This document shows, piece after piece, positions 6,283 through 13,839 of a stretch of DNA of 45,556 nucleotides. Under the pieces are notes generated by a model. The model saw nothing but the letters and a program-made list of their open reading frames with translations. It had not been told where the DNA came from and ran no database searches. Numbering within the stretch: position 1 is the stretch's first letter; each line of letters opens with the position of its first letter. A program made the position numbers and the translations under genes. The DNA comes from Clostridia bacterium (GTDB lineage: Bacteria; Bacillota; Clostridia; Oscillospirales; CAG-272): the NCBI GenBank assembly GCA_017625065.1, contig JAGALS010000002.1:1-45556 (forward strand), written 5' to 3'.

Positions 6283-8085
6283 ATGAAGAGAAAGCTTTTA
6301 TGCCTCTTGCTTGCCGTTTTGATGATCCTTCCCCTGTTCACCGCCTGCTCGAAGGACGGCAAGGAGATCGACATCGTATCAAAGGGCGCAAGCGCCTATA
6401 CGATCATCCTGCCTGAAAACAAGGAAGAGGGCGATGCCGCCATCAAGCTTTGGAAGGCGATCGAAAAGCAAACGGGTGTGACCCTGCCGTATGCCGAGGA
6501 CATCTTCAGCAGCACAGATCAGCCCAAATCCGCCAAGGAGATCCTGGTGGGTCAGACCAACCGTCTTGCCTCCGAGGAAACGCTTGCCGAGCTTCGCCCC
6601 AAGGACTTTGTGATCAAATACGTCAATGACCGCGTGGTGATCCTGGGTGGCTCTCCCGAGGCGACCGTACGCGCCGTTGATTACTTTATCGACACCTATA
6701 TCGACGGCAAGGCGCAGACCGTTTCAGTCTACCAGAAGCGCGCTGACCTTGTCGAGCATCCGTATGCGCTGCGAGATCTTTCCGTCGACGGTGTTCCCCT
6801 CTCGGAATACACCATCGTTTTCCCCGCGGGCGCGGATCAGGCAAGCGATACAACGATACTGACCTATTATACCGCACTTGCCCTTTCCGATTACATACTC
6901 GCCAATGCCGGCATCAAGCTGAAATTGGCGCCCGATTCCAAGGAAGAGACCGAGTACGAGATCCTGGTCGGGCACACCTCCCGCGAGGCATCCAAGGCAG
7001 TCAAGGACACTACGCTTGCCGCTGATGAATATTTGCTGATGAAAAGCGGCAGCAAGATCGTGATGCAGGGCAACACCTATATGGTCGCGGGCGCTGCAAG
7101 CGCGCTTGCAAACATTTACTTCAAGAGCGAGGGACCCAACACCGATATCGACCTCACCACCCTGCCCACCGCCCCGACACCCGCTAAATTCACCTTTGAA
7201 AAGGCGACCTCCGCCATTCTGATGATCGGCGACGGTATGGGTAATGCCCATATCGATGCGACCCTTGCAAGCGGCAAGCTGAAAAGCTTTGTCGCGCGCA
7301 CTCTGCCCTTCGAGGGCAGCTGCACCACCGCATCGGAATCGGTGCTCAACAGCAAGGTCAAATACACAGACAGCGCGGCAGCGGCTACGGCGCTTGCCAC
7401 GGGATACAAGACCTTAAACGGCTATCTTGGTATGGACGCATCGAAGACCGTCCGCCAGAACGTACGGGAGCTTGCACACAGCGTTGGCGCACGCACAGGC
7501 GTGCTGACGACCGATGCGATCACGGGCGCGACGCCTGCCGGATTTTTGTGTCACCACGACGCCCGCGGAGATGCCAAGGTGCTGAAGGAGCAGATCGATC
7601 TGCTGACCCAAAACGGCGAGATCGATTACTGCACGGGTGATGCCTCGGTCCTTGTAACACCCGCGCGCAATGCGTTGTCACAGCTATCCGAAGGCGGCAG
7701 TCGCTTCTTTATGATGATCGAGGAGGCGCACATCGATAAATTCTCGCACAAGGGTCCCACCTCGATGTCCTCGATGCAGGAATGTGTCGTGCGCTATAAC
7801 CGTTGCATCGCCTACGCAATCGCGTTTGTGATGCTGCACCCTGCCACCGCACTGATCATCACCGCCGACCACGAAACGGGCGGCCTTGAAAAGGACAGCG
7901 ACGGCAATTACGACTTCACCAATCAAACCAAAAAGGATTATTGGCAGCACACCAATGCAAACGCGCCCATCTTTGCCCTCGGTGAGGGTGTAGATGCGCT
8001 GATCAAGGCAGATACGGTGATCGATAACACCGACGTTGCAAAGCACATCGCGGGCATCTTCGGCAGCACCTCATTTGGAAAATAA
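6283..8085 (+). CDS. Lipoprotein alkaline phosphatase with two N-terminal carbohydrate-enzyme-type accessory domains
   Basis: A 600-residue surface lipoprotein. Residues 1-22 form a signal peptide ending in the lipobox FTAC. Residues about 30-300 hold two copies of an alpha/beta unit (each with a YTIILP/YTIVFP strand, an EILVG(Q/H)T strand and a final helix VRAVDYF / AGAASALANIY) that resembles the N-terminal domain of GH20/GH67-type enzymes. From about 305 the alkaline phosphatase domain follows: MIGDGMG metal site, TDSAAAATALATG with the catalytic serine near 363, MIEEAHIDKFSHK, TADHETGG and HTNANAPIFALG. All expected metal and nucleophile motifs are intact, so it should release phosphate from phosphomonoesters outside the cell. 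The ATG follows GGAG. A bidirectional terminator follows. Confidence 0.9.
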   Translation: MKRKLLCLLLAVLMILPLFTACSKDGKEIDIVSKGASAYTIILPENKEEGDAAIKLWKAIEKQTGVTLPYAEDIFSSTDQPKSAKEILVGQTNRLASEETLAELRPKDFVIKYVNDRVVILGGSPEATVRAVDYFIDTYIDGKAQTVSVYQKRADLVEHPYALRDLSVDGVPLSEYTIVFPAGADQASDTTILTYYTALALSDYILANAGIKLKLAPDSKEETEYEILVGHTSREASKAVKDTTLAADEYLLMKSGSKIVMQGNTYMVAGAASALANIYFKSEGPNTDIDLTTLPTAPTPAKFTFEKATSAILMIGDGMGNAHIDATLASGKLKSFVARTLPFEGSCTTASESVLNSKVKYTDSAAAATALATGYKTLNGYLGMDASKTVRQNVRELAHSVGARTGVLTTDAITGATPAGFLCHHDARGDAKVLKEQIDLLTQNGEIDYCTGDASVLVTPARNALSQLSEGGSRFFMMIEEAHIDKFSHKGPTSMSSMQECVVRYNRCIAYAIAFVMLHPATALIITADHETGGLEKDSDGNYDFTNQTKKDYWQHTNANAPIFALGEGVDALIKADTVIDNTDVAKHIAGIFGSTSFGK

Positions 8086-8090
8086 CAATA

Positions 8091-8135
8091 AAAAAGCCCA
8101 CCGCCTCGCGCATTGCGCGAAGCGGTGGGCTTTTT
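8091..8135. terminator. Bidirectional terminator between alkaline phosphatase and oxidoreductase genes
   Basis: AAAAAGCCCACCGC, a GC-rich centre TCGCGCATTGCGCGA, and the complementary GCGGTGGGCTTTTT. It can stop transcription from both converging genes. Confidence 0.93.
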
Positions 8136-8140
8136 ATGTC

Positions 8141-9415
8141 TTATTTCAGATATTTTGCGGTATACTCCCGGACGTCGACCACGGTCTTGTTCAAACGTGC
8201 CTCTTCTGCCGCGAAGACGATCAGATGGTTCTGCACCGAAATGCCGATCTCGCTGAGCGTGCTGTCAACGATACCCTCGGCAATGTACTTATAAAGTGCT
8301 TCAACGATGCCGCCGTCGCCGCCGCCGTGTCCGCTGGCGATCGATTCACCCACGGCCTCTTCCGAAGGCTTGATCTCCTTGGTTTCCTTGGTCTTGAAGT
8401 TGTAGTAATAGAAAACGCCATCGCCGTGCGAACCGTAAAGCTCACCGTCGGTACCCATAATTCTGATCTGTCTGCCGCCCTTGTTAAAGCCACTCATATT
8501 GAAGGATGCCACAGCGCCGTTTTCAAATTCCATATTGACGACCTGATGGTCGACCACGTCATTGTTGCACTTGAATACACACTTGCCGTACTGCGTGGTG
8601 CGCATCATCTCGTTCAGCATCTCCTCGGTGGGATTGGGCTTCTGGATCGCATGTCCGCGATACCAGCCGCGGGCATTGATGCCGTAGATCTTTTGAGCTG
8701 CATAGTAGCAATCTGCTTCATGCGGGCAACCCTCGTGGCAGTATTCGGGCGCGCCCTCAGGTGCGTTTTCGCGTCTGAAGTAAGAAAGCGAGCCAAAGGA
8801 CTGCGCATGGGTGCACTTACTGCCGATCAGCCATTGGATCAGGTCGATATCGTGGCAGGATTTTGCAAGCAGCATATTCGAGCTTTCCGCAGTGTTGCCC
8901 CAGTTGCCGCGCACATAGCTGTGGCTCTGGTGAATATTACCCACACACTCAACGTGGTGGACAGACATCACGTCACCGATGCAGCCCTCTTCGATCATCT
9001 TCTTCATCTTACCCCAGAAAACGGTGTAGCGCAGTACGTGGCACACCAGGACCTTGACACCCTTCGCCTTTGCGGCGTTTGCCATATCGGCACATTCCTC
9101 GGGGGTGGGCGCCGCAGGCTTTTCAAGCAAAAGATCATAACCAAGCTCGATCGCCTTCATCGCGGGCGCATAGTGCAGTGCGTCGCTGGTGGAAATGATC
9201 GCTACGTCAGCAAATTTGGGGCGAGCAAGCAGCGTTTCCCACGTGTCATAGCAGTTTTCCTCGGGGATGTTGTGAAGCTCGCGAACAAGCTCTCTTCTGT
9301 CTTCAATGGGCTCGGCAACGCCGACGATCTCAAATTTTCCGCTTTTCTTCATATAATTGGTGTAGGTTCTGCCTCTGTTGCCCGCACCGATCAGCACGAC
9401 CTTTAACTTTTTCAT
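8141..9415 (-). CDS. Gfo/Idh/MocA family NAD(P)-dependent oxidoreductase
   Basis: A 424-residue cytoplasmic sugar or cyclitol dehydrogenase-like enzyme. The N-terminal Rossmann motif is VVLIGAGNRGRTY near residue 8, then DVAIISTSDALH and LLEKPAAPTPEEC (the EKP motif), and the C-terminal dimerisation/substrate domain. A cysteine cluster (CTHA...CHEGCPHEADCYY, residues about 215-255) resembles the metal-binding insert seen in a subset of this family. The ATG at 9415 is preferred over ATGs further upstream because AAGGAG lies seven bases before it. Divergent from an AraC regulator, which probably controls it. The substrate cannot be named. Confidence 0.9.
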   Translation of the reverse strand: MKKLKVVLIGAGNRGRTYTNYMKKSGKFEIVGVAEPIEDRRELVRELHNIPEENCYDTWETLLARPKFADVAIISTSDALHYAPAMKAIELGYDLLLEKPAAPTPEECADMANAAKAKGVKVLVCHVLRYTVFWGKMKKMIEEGCIGDVMSVHHVECVGNIHQSHSYVRGNWGNTAESSNMLLAKSCHDIDLIQWLIGSKCTHAQSFGSLSYFRRENAPEGAPEYCHEGCPHEADCYYAAQKIYGINARGWYRGHAIQKPNPTEEMLNEMMRTTQYGKCVFKCNNDVVDHQVVNMEFENGAVASFNMSGFNKGGRQIRIMGTDGELYGSHGDGVFYYYNFKTKETKEIKPSEEAVGESIASGHGGGDGGIVEALYKYIAEGIVDSTLSEIGISVQNHLIVFAAEEARLNKTVVDVREYTAKYLK

Positions 9416-9483
9416 CATGATGCTCCTTTGCATATTGATTTTTTGACAGTTTCATTGTATAATAAATTCAGTCAAGTCGCCAT

Positions 9484-9495
9484 AACAATATTGTT
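9484..9495. promoter_or_regulatory. Candidate operator in the oxidoreductase/araC divergent region
   Basis: A perfect 12-bp palindrome AACAATATTGTT lies in the 110-bp gap between the two divergent genes. It is a plausible binding site for the AraC regulator or another repressor, though AraC proteins more often use direct repeats. Confidence 0.4.
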
Positions 9496-9525
9496 TTAAA
9501 TTAGCACAAAATTGAGGTGATAGTA

Positions 9526-10335
9526 TTGGATCAAAACAGGGATCGCTCCCCCTTTTATGAAAACGTGCCGCAAGACGTCTCCCCCATCCGCTTCCGCACG
9601 TCTCGCGAAAACAGCCCCTTCTCTCTGCATTGGCACGAGCACCTGGAGCTCCATTATATCATAGAGGGCGAGCTTACGGTCAGATGTGAAAACGAAACTG
9701 TGACCGTATCTAAAAACAGCTTTCTGATCGTCAACAGCAACGAGCTCCACGAGGGACTTGGCGGCAGCGGGACTCGCTTTTATATGCTGATCCCCCCGAC
9801 GTTTTTTGAGAATAAAAGCATCATTTTAAAGCGTGTGGTAAAGGATGCGTACCTTTCAGACCTTGCCCAAAAAATGATCTGTGAGTATGAAAATCAGGAC
9901 GATTTTACGAACTTCGCTATGCAGGGCTACGCCCATCTGATGCTTGTTCACCTGTGTCGGCATTACGTATATGAGAGCTTTGACAAGCGCGCATGGAACA
10001 GCTATTCCCAACGGATCGTGGGGCTCAATAAGGCGGTCAAATACATACACGACAACTATCAATCGGACATCTCGCTGGAGGAGCTTTCGAGGATCTCCAA
10101 CTTCAACAAATACTATTTCTGCAACATCTTCAAAAGCTTCACGGGCGAGAGCTTCAAGGAATACCAGAACCGCATCCGCATCCAAAAAGCGACCGAGCTG
10201 CTGTGCGCCACCGATATGTCCGTGACCGAGATTGCCTTTCTTTGCGGCTTCAATGACTCCAACTATTTTGCCAGGGCCTTCAAGAAATTCACAGATCAAA
10301 CGCCCCGTGAGCTGCGGAAAAACGGCGCGGTTTGA
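9526..10335 (+). CDS. AraC family transcriptional regulator with N-terminal cupin
   Basis: A regulator of about 269 residues. The N-terminal half has a cupin sensor (FSLHWHEHLELHYIIEGEL), and the C-terminal 100 residues hold two helix-turn-helix motifs (ISLEELSRISNFNKYYFCNIFK and VTEIAFLCGFNDSNYFARAFKKF). A GTG at 9517 is in frame but falls within the GAGGTG ribosome site; TTG at 9526, six bases after that site, is the more likely start. It probably activates the divergent Gfo/Idh/MocA gene in response to a small carbohydrate-like ligand. Confidence 0.9.
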   Translation: MDQNRDRSPFYENVPQDVSPIRFRTSRENSPFSLHWHEHLELHYIIEGELTVRCENETVTVSKNSFLIVNSNELHEGLGGSGTRFYMLIPPTFFENKSIILKRVVKDAYLSDLAQKMICEYENQDDFTNFAMQGYAHLMLVHLCRHYVYESFDKRAWNSYSQRIVGLNKAVKYIHDNYQSDISLEELSRISNFNKYYFCNIFKSFTGESFKEYQNRIRIQKATELLCATDMSVTEIAFLCGFNDSNYFARAFKKFTDQTPRELRKNGAV

Positions 10336-10367
10336 TCCCCTTTCACCCCCAAGTTCACAAAAATTGC

Positions 10368-10402
10368 AAAAGCCGATACGGATGATTCCATATCGGCTTT
10401 TC
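10368..10402. terminator. Bidirectional terminator between araC and the small XRE gene
   Basis: AAAAGCCGATA and TATCGGCTTTT arms with a short inner GG/CC pair. The stem sequence closely resembles that of the terminator at 10772-10810 on the other side of the XRE gene. Confidence 0.85.
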
Positions 10403-10409
10403 TTTCGCT

Positions 10410-10628
10410 TTAGTATAATTTTCTCGGTTTATCGATCAAGTCGGCCAGATAATCAAGAGAAACATTATAATATCTTGCCAAGGTAACAAAATGATGCATT
10501 GGAAGTTCGCGCTCCCCACGTTCATATAAGGAATAATGCTGTCGCGAGATACCCAGTATCTGTGCAATATCAGCTTGCTTTTTATCAGCATCTTCTCTAA
10601 GATCTCTAAGTCTTTGGTAATATTGCAT
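10410..10628 (-). CDS. Small XRE-family (Cro/CI-like) repressor
   Basis: A 72-residue single-domain DNA-binding protein. The helix-turn-helix is KKQADIAQILGISRQHYSLYERGERELP (about residues 16-43), followed by the usual LARYYNVSLDYLADL helix. Start ATG at 10628 follows TTAAGGAGGAAT. It sits alone between two related terminators and reads away from a region with two matching inverted repeats (10685-10698 and 10708-10725), likely its own operators. Frame translation in +2 also gives an open frame here but lacks any domain. Confidence 0.9.
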   Translation of the reverse strand: MQYYQRLRDLREDADKKQADIAQILGISRQHYSLYERGERELPMHHFVTLARYYNVSLDYLADLIDKPRKLY

Positions 10629-10673
10629 ATCATATTCCTCCTTAACAAAAAGCTCTAATTGCCTATATGCATA

Positions 10674-10698
10674 ATTATATCACGCATATAAATATATG
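10674..10698 (-). promoter_or_regulatory. Promoter and operator of the small XRE gene
   Basis: An extended -10 element TGATATAAT reads on the minus strand (TATAAT at 10674-10679). Directly upstream is the inverted repeat CATATA-AA-TATATG (10685-10698), which has the same arm length and spacing as the operator in the divergent promoter. Confidence 0.65.
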
Positions 10699-10700
10699 AC

Positions 10701-10730
10701 TTGACAAATCATACAAATGTATGATATAAT
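10701..10730 (+). promoter_or_regulatory. Strong promoter with an operator filling its spacer
   Basis: TTGACA (10701-10706), 18-bp spacer and an extended TGATATAAT -10 (TATAAT at 10725-10730). The spacer is almost entirely the perfect inverted repeat ATCATACA-AA-TGTATGAT (10708-10725). A repressor bound here would block RNA polymerase. The promoter points away from the XRE gene. Confidence 0.8.
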
Positions 10731-10736
10731 ACCATT

Positions 10737-10811
10737 GTGCACACAAACGTATGCAAACTCCAATTGTCGCCAAAAAAACCGATACGGTCTTCATCCGTAT
10801 CGGCTTTTTTC
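10737..10811 (+). ncRNA. Candidate small RNA of about 75 nt
   Basis: Transcription from the promoter at 10701-10730 would start near 10737 and meet a strong terminator at 10772-10810. There is no ribosome site; the only ATG frame runs through the terminator. The transcript would be a roughly 35-nt single-stranded 5' part with repeated ACAAACGTATGCA-like sequence plus a terminator stem, the usual form of a small regulatory RNA. Prediction from promoter and terminator only. Confidence 0.5.
10772..10810. terminator. Terminator of the candidate small RNA
   Basis: CCGATACGG (10779-10787), loop TCTTCAT, CCGTATCGG (10795-10803), then CTTTTTT; an A-tract precedes the stem so it may work in both directions. 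Confidence 0.9.
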
Positions 10812-10866
10812 TTATGCACGACTCCCTTCGGTAGTAAGTAAGTGCGCACTTGTAGGTGAACTACGT

Positions 10867-11050
10867 AAGCCTCCCTCCAAGAGGGAGGTGGCGTGCGAAG
10901 CATGACGGAAGGAGCCTGCGTAACTTTGCGTTCAGATCAACTTTATTGTAACGCATTCTCCCTCAGTCGCCTGTGGCGACATGCCCCACGAAGAATGCTT
11001 TGCGTTCTTCAGAAAGAAACAATTGTTTCTTTCGCTCCCTGGAGGGAGCC
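10867..11050. repeat. MITE-like palindromic intergenic repeat, copy 1
   Basis: Begins AAGCCTCCCTCC, then AGAGGGAGGTGGC and GACGGAAGGAG; contains CCCTCAGTCGCC; ends CTCCCTGGAGGGAGCC. The ends are inverted versions of each other. A second copy lies at 29481-29604 with the same end signatures. Nothing coding is seen between 10811 and 11125 apart from this element. Confidence 0.8.
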
Positions 11051-11125
11051 CGGTCAGTATTCGCTTATTTGGTTGTTATCTCATCAGATAAAACTGTCCA
11101 TTGACAAGAGCTTTTTGCGTCAAGA

Positions 11126-12619
11126 TCAATCAGCCGCCCATTGCTGCGCGCGCTGTACCGCGCGGTGCCAATCAAGGAGCTTCTTTTCGCGCGCCGCCTC
11201 ATCCATTTCGGGGGTAAAGGTGCGCTCCACCGCGATGTTTTCGGCGATCTCCGTAAGGCTGCCGAACACGCCGACAGCAAGCCCCGCAAGGTTGGCGGCG
11301 CCCAGCGCCGTCGTTTCGATGCAGGCGGGGCGCACGATCGGCAAATTCGAAAAATCGCTTTGCATCTGCAAGAGCAGATTATTGGCGCAGGCGCCGCCGT
11401 CCACGCGCAAGGCGGGAATATCAGCCCCCGCATCCTTTTGCATCGCATCCAGCAGATCCACGGTCTGCAGTGCCATCGCCTCCAGAGTCGCGCGCACGAT
11501 GTGGGCGCGCGTAGTGCCGCGCGAGATACCGACGATCGTGCCTCGCGCGTAAGGATCCCAATAGGGTGTGCCAAGACCCGTGAGGGCAGGCACAAAACAG
11601 ACGTTACCCGTATCGGGCACGGAGGCGGCAAGCGCCTCGCTTTCGGCAGCAGAGCCGAGAATGCCGAGTCCGTCGCGCAGCCATTGGATCGCCGCACCGC
11701 AAACGAACACCGAGCCCTCCAGAACATATGTCACCTGATCGCCGATCTGCCAGCCGACGGTGGTGAGCAATCCGCTCTCGGAGCTGACCGCGGTGTCGCC
11801 CGTATTCATCAGCAAAAAGCCGCCCGTGCCGTAGGTATTCTTCACCATACCGCGCTCAAAGCAGCATTGCCCGAAGAGCGCCGCCTGCTGATCGCCCGCA
11901 ACGCCCGCCACGGGGATGGGCGCGCCGAGCAGCGACGTGTCGGTCTCGCCAAAAATACCGCACGAGGGCAGTACCTTGGGAAGCATTGCGGCGGGGATGT
12001 GAAAAAGCTGCAGCAGCTCCGCATCCCATTGCATCGTGTGAATATTGAACAGCAGTGTGCGCGCCGCGTTCGACGGATCGGTGGCGTGCACGCTGCCACC
12101 CGTCAGGCGGTAGATCAGAAAGCTGTCGACCGTACCGAACAACAGCTCACCGCGCTCGGCGCGCTCGCGCGCGCCCTCGACGTGCGTGAGGATCCATTCC
12201 AGCTTGGTCGCGGAAAAATAGGCATCGGGCTTGAGTCCCGTTTTTTCACGGATCATCTCTGCCTTACCGTCGGCGACCAGCGCCTCGCACCGCGCCGCCG
12301 TGCGGCGGCATTGCCAAACGATCGCGGGGCAGATCGGCTTGCCCGTTCCCTTTTCCCAAACGACGGTGGTCTCGCGCTGATTGGTGATGCCGATACCCGC
12401 GATGTCCGTGGGAGCAAGCCCCGATCGCTTCAGCGCCTCACGGGCGCAGTAAAGCTGGCTCTGCCAGATCTCCTCGGCATCGTGCTCGACCCATCCGACC
12501 TGCGGAAAATATTGCGTAAATTCCTTGGAGGCAGAGGCAACCGTATTGCCGTTTCGATCAAAGATCACACAGCGCGAGCTGGTCGTGCCCTGATCCAATG
12601 CCATCAAATATTGCTTCAT
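11126..12619 (-). CDS. glpK: Glycerol kinase
   Basis: A 497-residue FGGY-family kinase that phosphorylates glycerol to glycerol-3-phosphate. It has ALDQGTTSSRCVIFD at the start, WVEHDAEEIW near residue 52, GITNQRETTVVW near 79, GVAGDQQAALFGQ near 244 and the C-terminal VDGGACANNLLLQ, all intact and full length. The ATG at 12619 overlaps the stop of the ImmA-like gene by 4 bp (TTATGA) and its AAAGGAGG ribosome site lies inside that gene's last codons. It is thus the third gene of an XRE-ImmA-glpK operon, an unusual place for a metabolic kinase. Confidence 0.96.
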   Translation of the reverse strand: MKQYLMALDQGTTSSRCVIFDRNGNTVASASKEFTQYFPQVGWVEHDAEEIWQSQLYCAREALKRSGLAPTDIAGIGITNQRETTVVWEKGTGKPICPAIVWQCRRTAARCEALVADGKAEMIREKTGLKPDAYFSATKLEWILTHVEGARERAERGELLFGTVDSFLIYRLTGGSVHATDPSNAARTLLFNIHTMQWDAELLQLFHIPAAMLPKVLPSCGIFGETDTSLLGAPIPVAGVAGDQQAALFGQCCFERGMVKNTYGTGGFLLMNTGDTAVSSESGLLTTVGWQIGDQVTYVLEGSVFVCGAAIQWLRDGLGILGSAAESEALAASVPDTGNVCFVPALTGLGTPYWDPYARGTIVGISRGTTRAHIVRATLEAMALQTVDLLDAMQKDAGADIPALRVDGGACANNLLLQMQSDFSNLPIVRPACIETTALGAANLAGLAVGVFGSLTEIAENIAVERTFTPEMDEAAREKKLLDWHRAVQRAQQWAAD

Positions 12620-13134
12620 AACGCTTCCTCCTTTTTGCGCTTGCCCTGTTGAGGTATGCACCGTGTGGGCACAAGCCGTTTGACTCTGAAAATCGGCTCG
12701 AACGTGAGGGCAAACACCCCTTGATCGGTACTGACTGTCGTAAGCGTGCCGTAGCGTGCCCGATAGTTCGCCATCAGCTCGCTCAGAAAGGCTTCGGGTA
12801 CGTTCAGCGCCTCGGCAAATTCCCAGGACTCACGGCAGCCCGCAAGAAAGGCGCGGATCAGCCCGCGAATCCCCACCAAGCGGTCAAAATTGCGTGTGCG
12901 CGCCTTCTGCTCCATATGCGGATCGTCCAGGATATCCCCTGCCGAATGCATCGCGTGTGTCAGCTCCTCGCACAGCACCACGCGTCGCTCTGCCTCGGTG
13001 TCGATCTTCTCGGAAAGCGCGATCACGTCGTCACAGCAAAGCCCGCGGATCCGCGGCGAGGTAAAGGGATATTTTTCGATGACCGTGAGGCCCCTTGCCA
13101 GCGCTTCATCCAATAAACCTTCGTATGTTGGCAT
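12616..13134 (-). CDS. ImmA/IrrE-like metallopeptidase-fold protein
   Basis: A 172-residue protein of the ImmA/IrrE (DUF955) family, which typically cleaves or antagonises the partner XRE repressor on induction. The active-site helix is VVLCEELTHAMHS near residue 53; the first His of HExxH is Glu here (EELTH), a variant seen in phage-borne members. Later residues (RARTRNFDRLVGI, EALNVPEAFLSELMANYRARY) match the family's C-terminal helices. It lies 12 bp after the XRE repressor gene and overlaps glpK by 4 bp. The last nine residues (GKRKKEEAL) are encoded by what is also glpK's ribosome site. Confidence 0.85.
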   Translation of the reverse strand: MPTYEGLLDEALARGLTVIEKYPFTSPRIRGLCCDDVIALSEKIDTEAERRVVLCEELTHAMHSAGDILDDPHMEQKARTRNFDRLVGIRGLIRAFLAGCRESWEFAEALNVPEAFLSELMANYRARYGTLTTVSTDQGVFALTFEPIFRVKRLVPTRCIPQQGKRKKEEAL

Positions 13135-13146
13135 TCGTTCCCTCCG

Positions 13147-13464
13147 TCAATTCTTGCGGCGCGACTTCACAAAGCGCACAAAATCCTCGATCTCGCGCAG
13201 CTCATCCTCGGAAAACTCCTCGCCCTCAAAGTGGGCGGCAAGGGTGTGGGGGGGCTGCTGCTCCCAGCCCGTGAGATACGCGGGCGTAACACCCAGCGCC
13301 GCTGCAAGCTTTGCAAGCGCACTTGTGGGGATCTTGTCGGTCTGCCCCGTCGCATAGCGATGGATCGCGGATTTCGCAAGCCCCGTCGCATTTGCAAGCT
13401 CACCATAGGAAAGTCCGCGCAGCTCCATTTGCGCGCGAATGCGTTCGGATACGGTCATATTCAT
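13147..13464 (-). CDS. Phage-type XRE repressor
   Basis: A 105-residue repressor. The HTH spans LSYGELANATGLAKSAIHRYATGQTDKIP (about 19-47), followed by LAKLAAALGVTPAYLTGWEQ, and an acidic C-terminal segment ending FVRFVKSRRKN. It pairs with the downstream ImmA-like gene, a common induction switch of Gram-positive prophages and ICEs. It is divergent from the capsid operon with a large perfect palindrome between the two promoters. Confidence 0.9.
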   Translation of the reverse strand: MNMTVSERIRAQMELRGLSYGELANATGLAKSAIHRYATGQTDKIPTSALAKLAAALGVTPAYLTGWEQQPPHTLAAHFEGEEFSEDELREIEDFVRFVKSRRKN

Positions 13465-13493
13465 AGCCGCCTTTCAATGTTCTCTTCTTTTTT

Positions 13494-13522
13494 ATTGTAT
13501 CATTTACGGAACGATGTGTCAA
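13494..13522 (-). promoter_or_regulatory. Promoter of the XRE-ImmA-glpK operon
   Basis: Minus strand TTGACA (13517-13522), 17-bp spacer, TACAAT (13494-13499), 30 bp before the repressor start. Confidence 0.85.
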
Positions 13523-13525
13523 CCT

Positions 13526-13547
13526 TTCGTCACGATTTCGTGACGAA
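13526..13547. promoter_or_regulatory. Operator: 22-bp perfect inverted repeat
   Basis: Arms TTCGTCACGA and TCGTGACGAA separated by TT. It abuts the -35 of the leftward repressor promoter and is 37 bp from the -35 of the rightward promoter, so one bound repressor could govern both. A second palindrome (TACTTTTT-TTCG-AAAAAGTA, 13563-13582) abuts the rightward -35. Confidence 0.75.
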
Positions 13548-13583
13548 TTAACATTTCATTCATACTTTTTTTCGAAAAAGTAC

Positions 13584-13617
13584 TTGACAAAGCGATATTC
13601 GTGGTGTATGCTATAGT
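13584..13617 (+). promoter_or_regulatory. Rightward promoter of the phage-head operon
   Basis: TTGACA (13584-13589), 17-bp spacer, TATGCT (13607-13612); an overlapping extended -10 TGCTATAGT (TATAGT at 13612-13617) is an alternative. It drives a leader of about 220 nt before the first gene. Confidence 0.7.
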
Positions 13618-13619
13618 CG

Positions 13620-13839
13620 TTCCACAATTAGGACGGCTGTTCGAGTGAACGCTCACGAGGGCGAGAGGCGGTATTTGAAAAAACAACACCGTACAAGCGC
13701 TTTTAGGCGGTGCACTTCTCTTTTTGTGGCAAAAACTCGGCTTGGTCGTTCCAAAATTGAAACACTTGGTGCAGCCTGCCCACCGCGGAGGCAGTCTTGT
13801 GCCTACACCGTCCTAAATTTAGGACAGAAAGGAGAACAA
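13620..13839 (+). ncRNA. Structured 5' leader of the phage-head operon (candidate)
   Basis: No convincing gene is seen between the promoter and 13840. TTAGGACGG (13629-13637) is perfectly complementary to CCGTCCTAA (13808-13816), which would enclose about 170 nt. The 3' strand also belongs to a local palindrome (13810-13825, GTCCTAAATTTAGGAC) right before the ribosome site AGAAAGGAG. The two pairings exclude each other. A further hairpin, CTGCC/GGCAG, lies near 13780-13800. Confidence 0.4.

Noticed and set aside
8036-9406. 456-codon open frame antisense to the oxidoreductase gene
   Set aside because: Mirrors the real gene, has no recognisable domain or ribosome site; long antisense frames are expected at this GC content.
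10660-10700. Another copy of the TATATCAC linker repeat at about 10676
   Set aside because: The 8-mer is part of the XRE promoter (-10) and is not followed by mini-hairpins of the array type.
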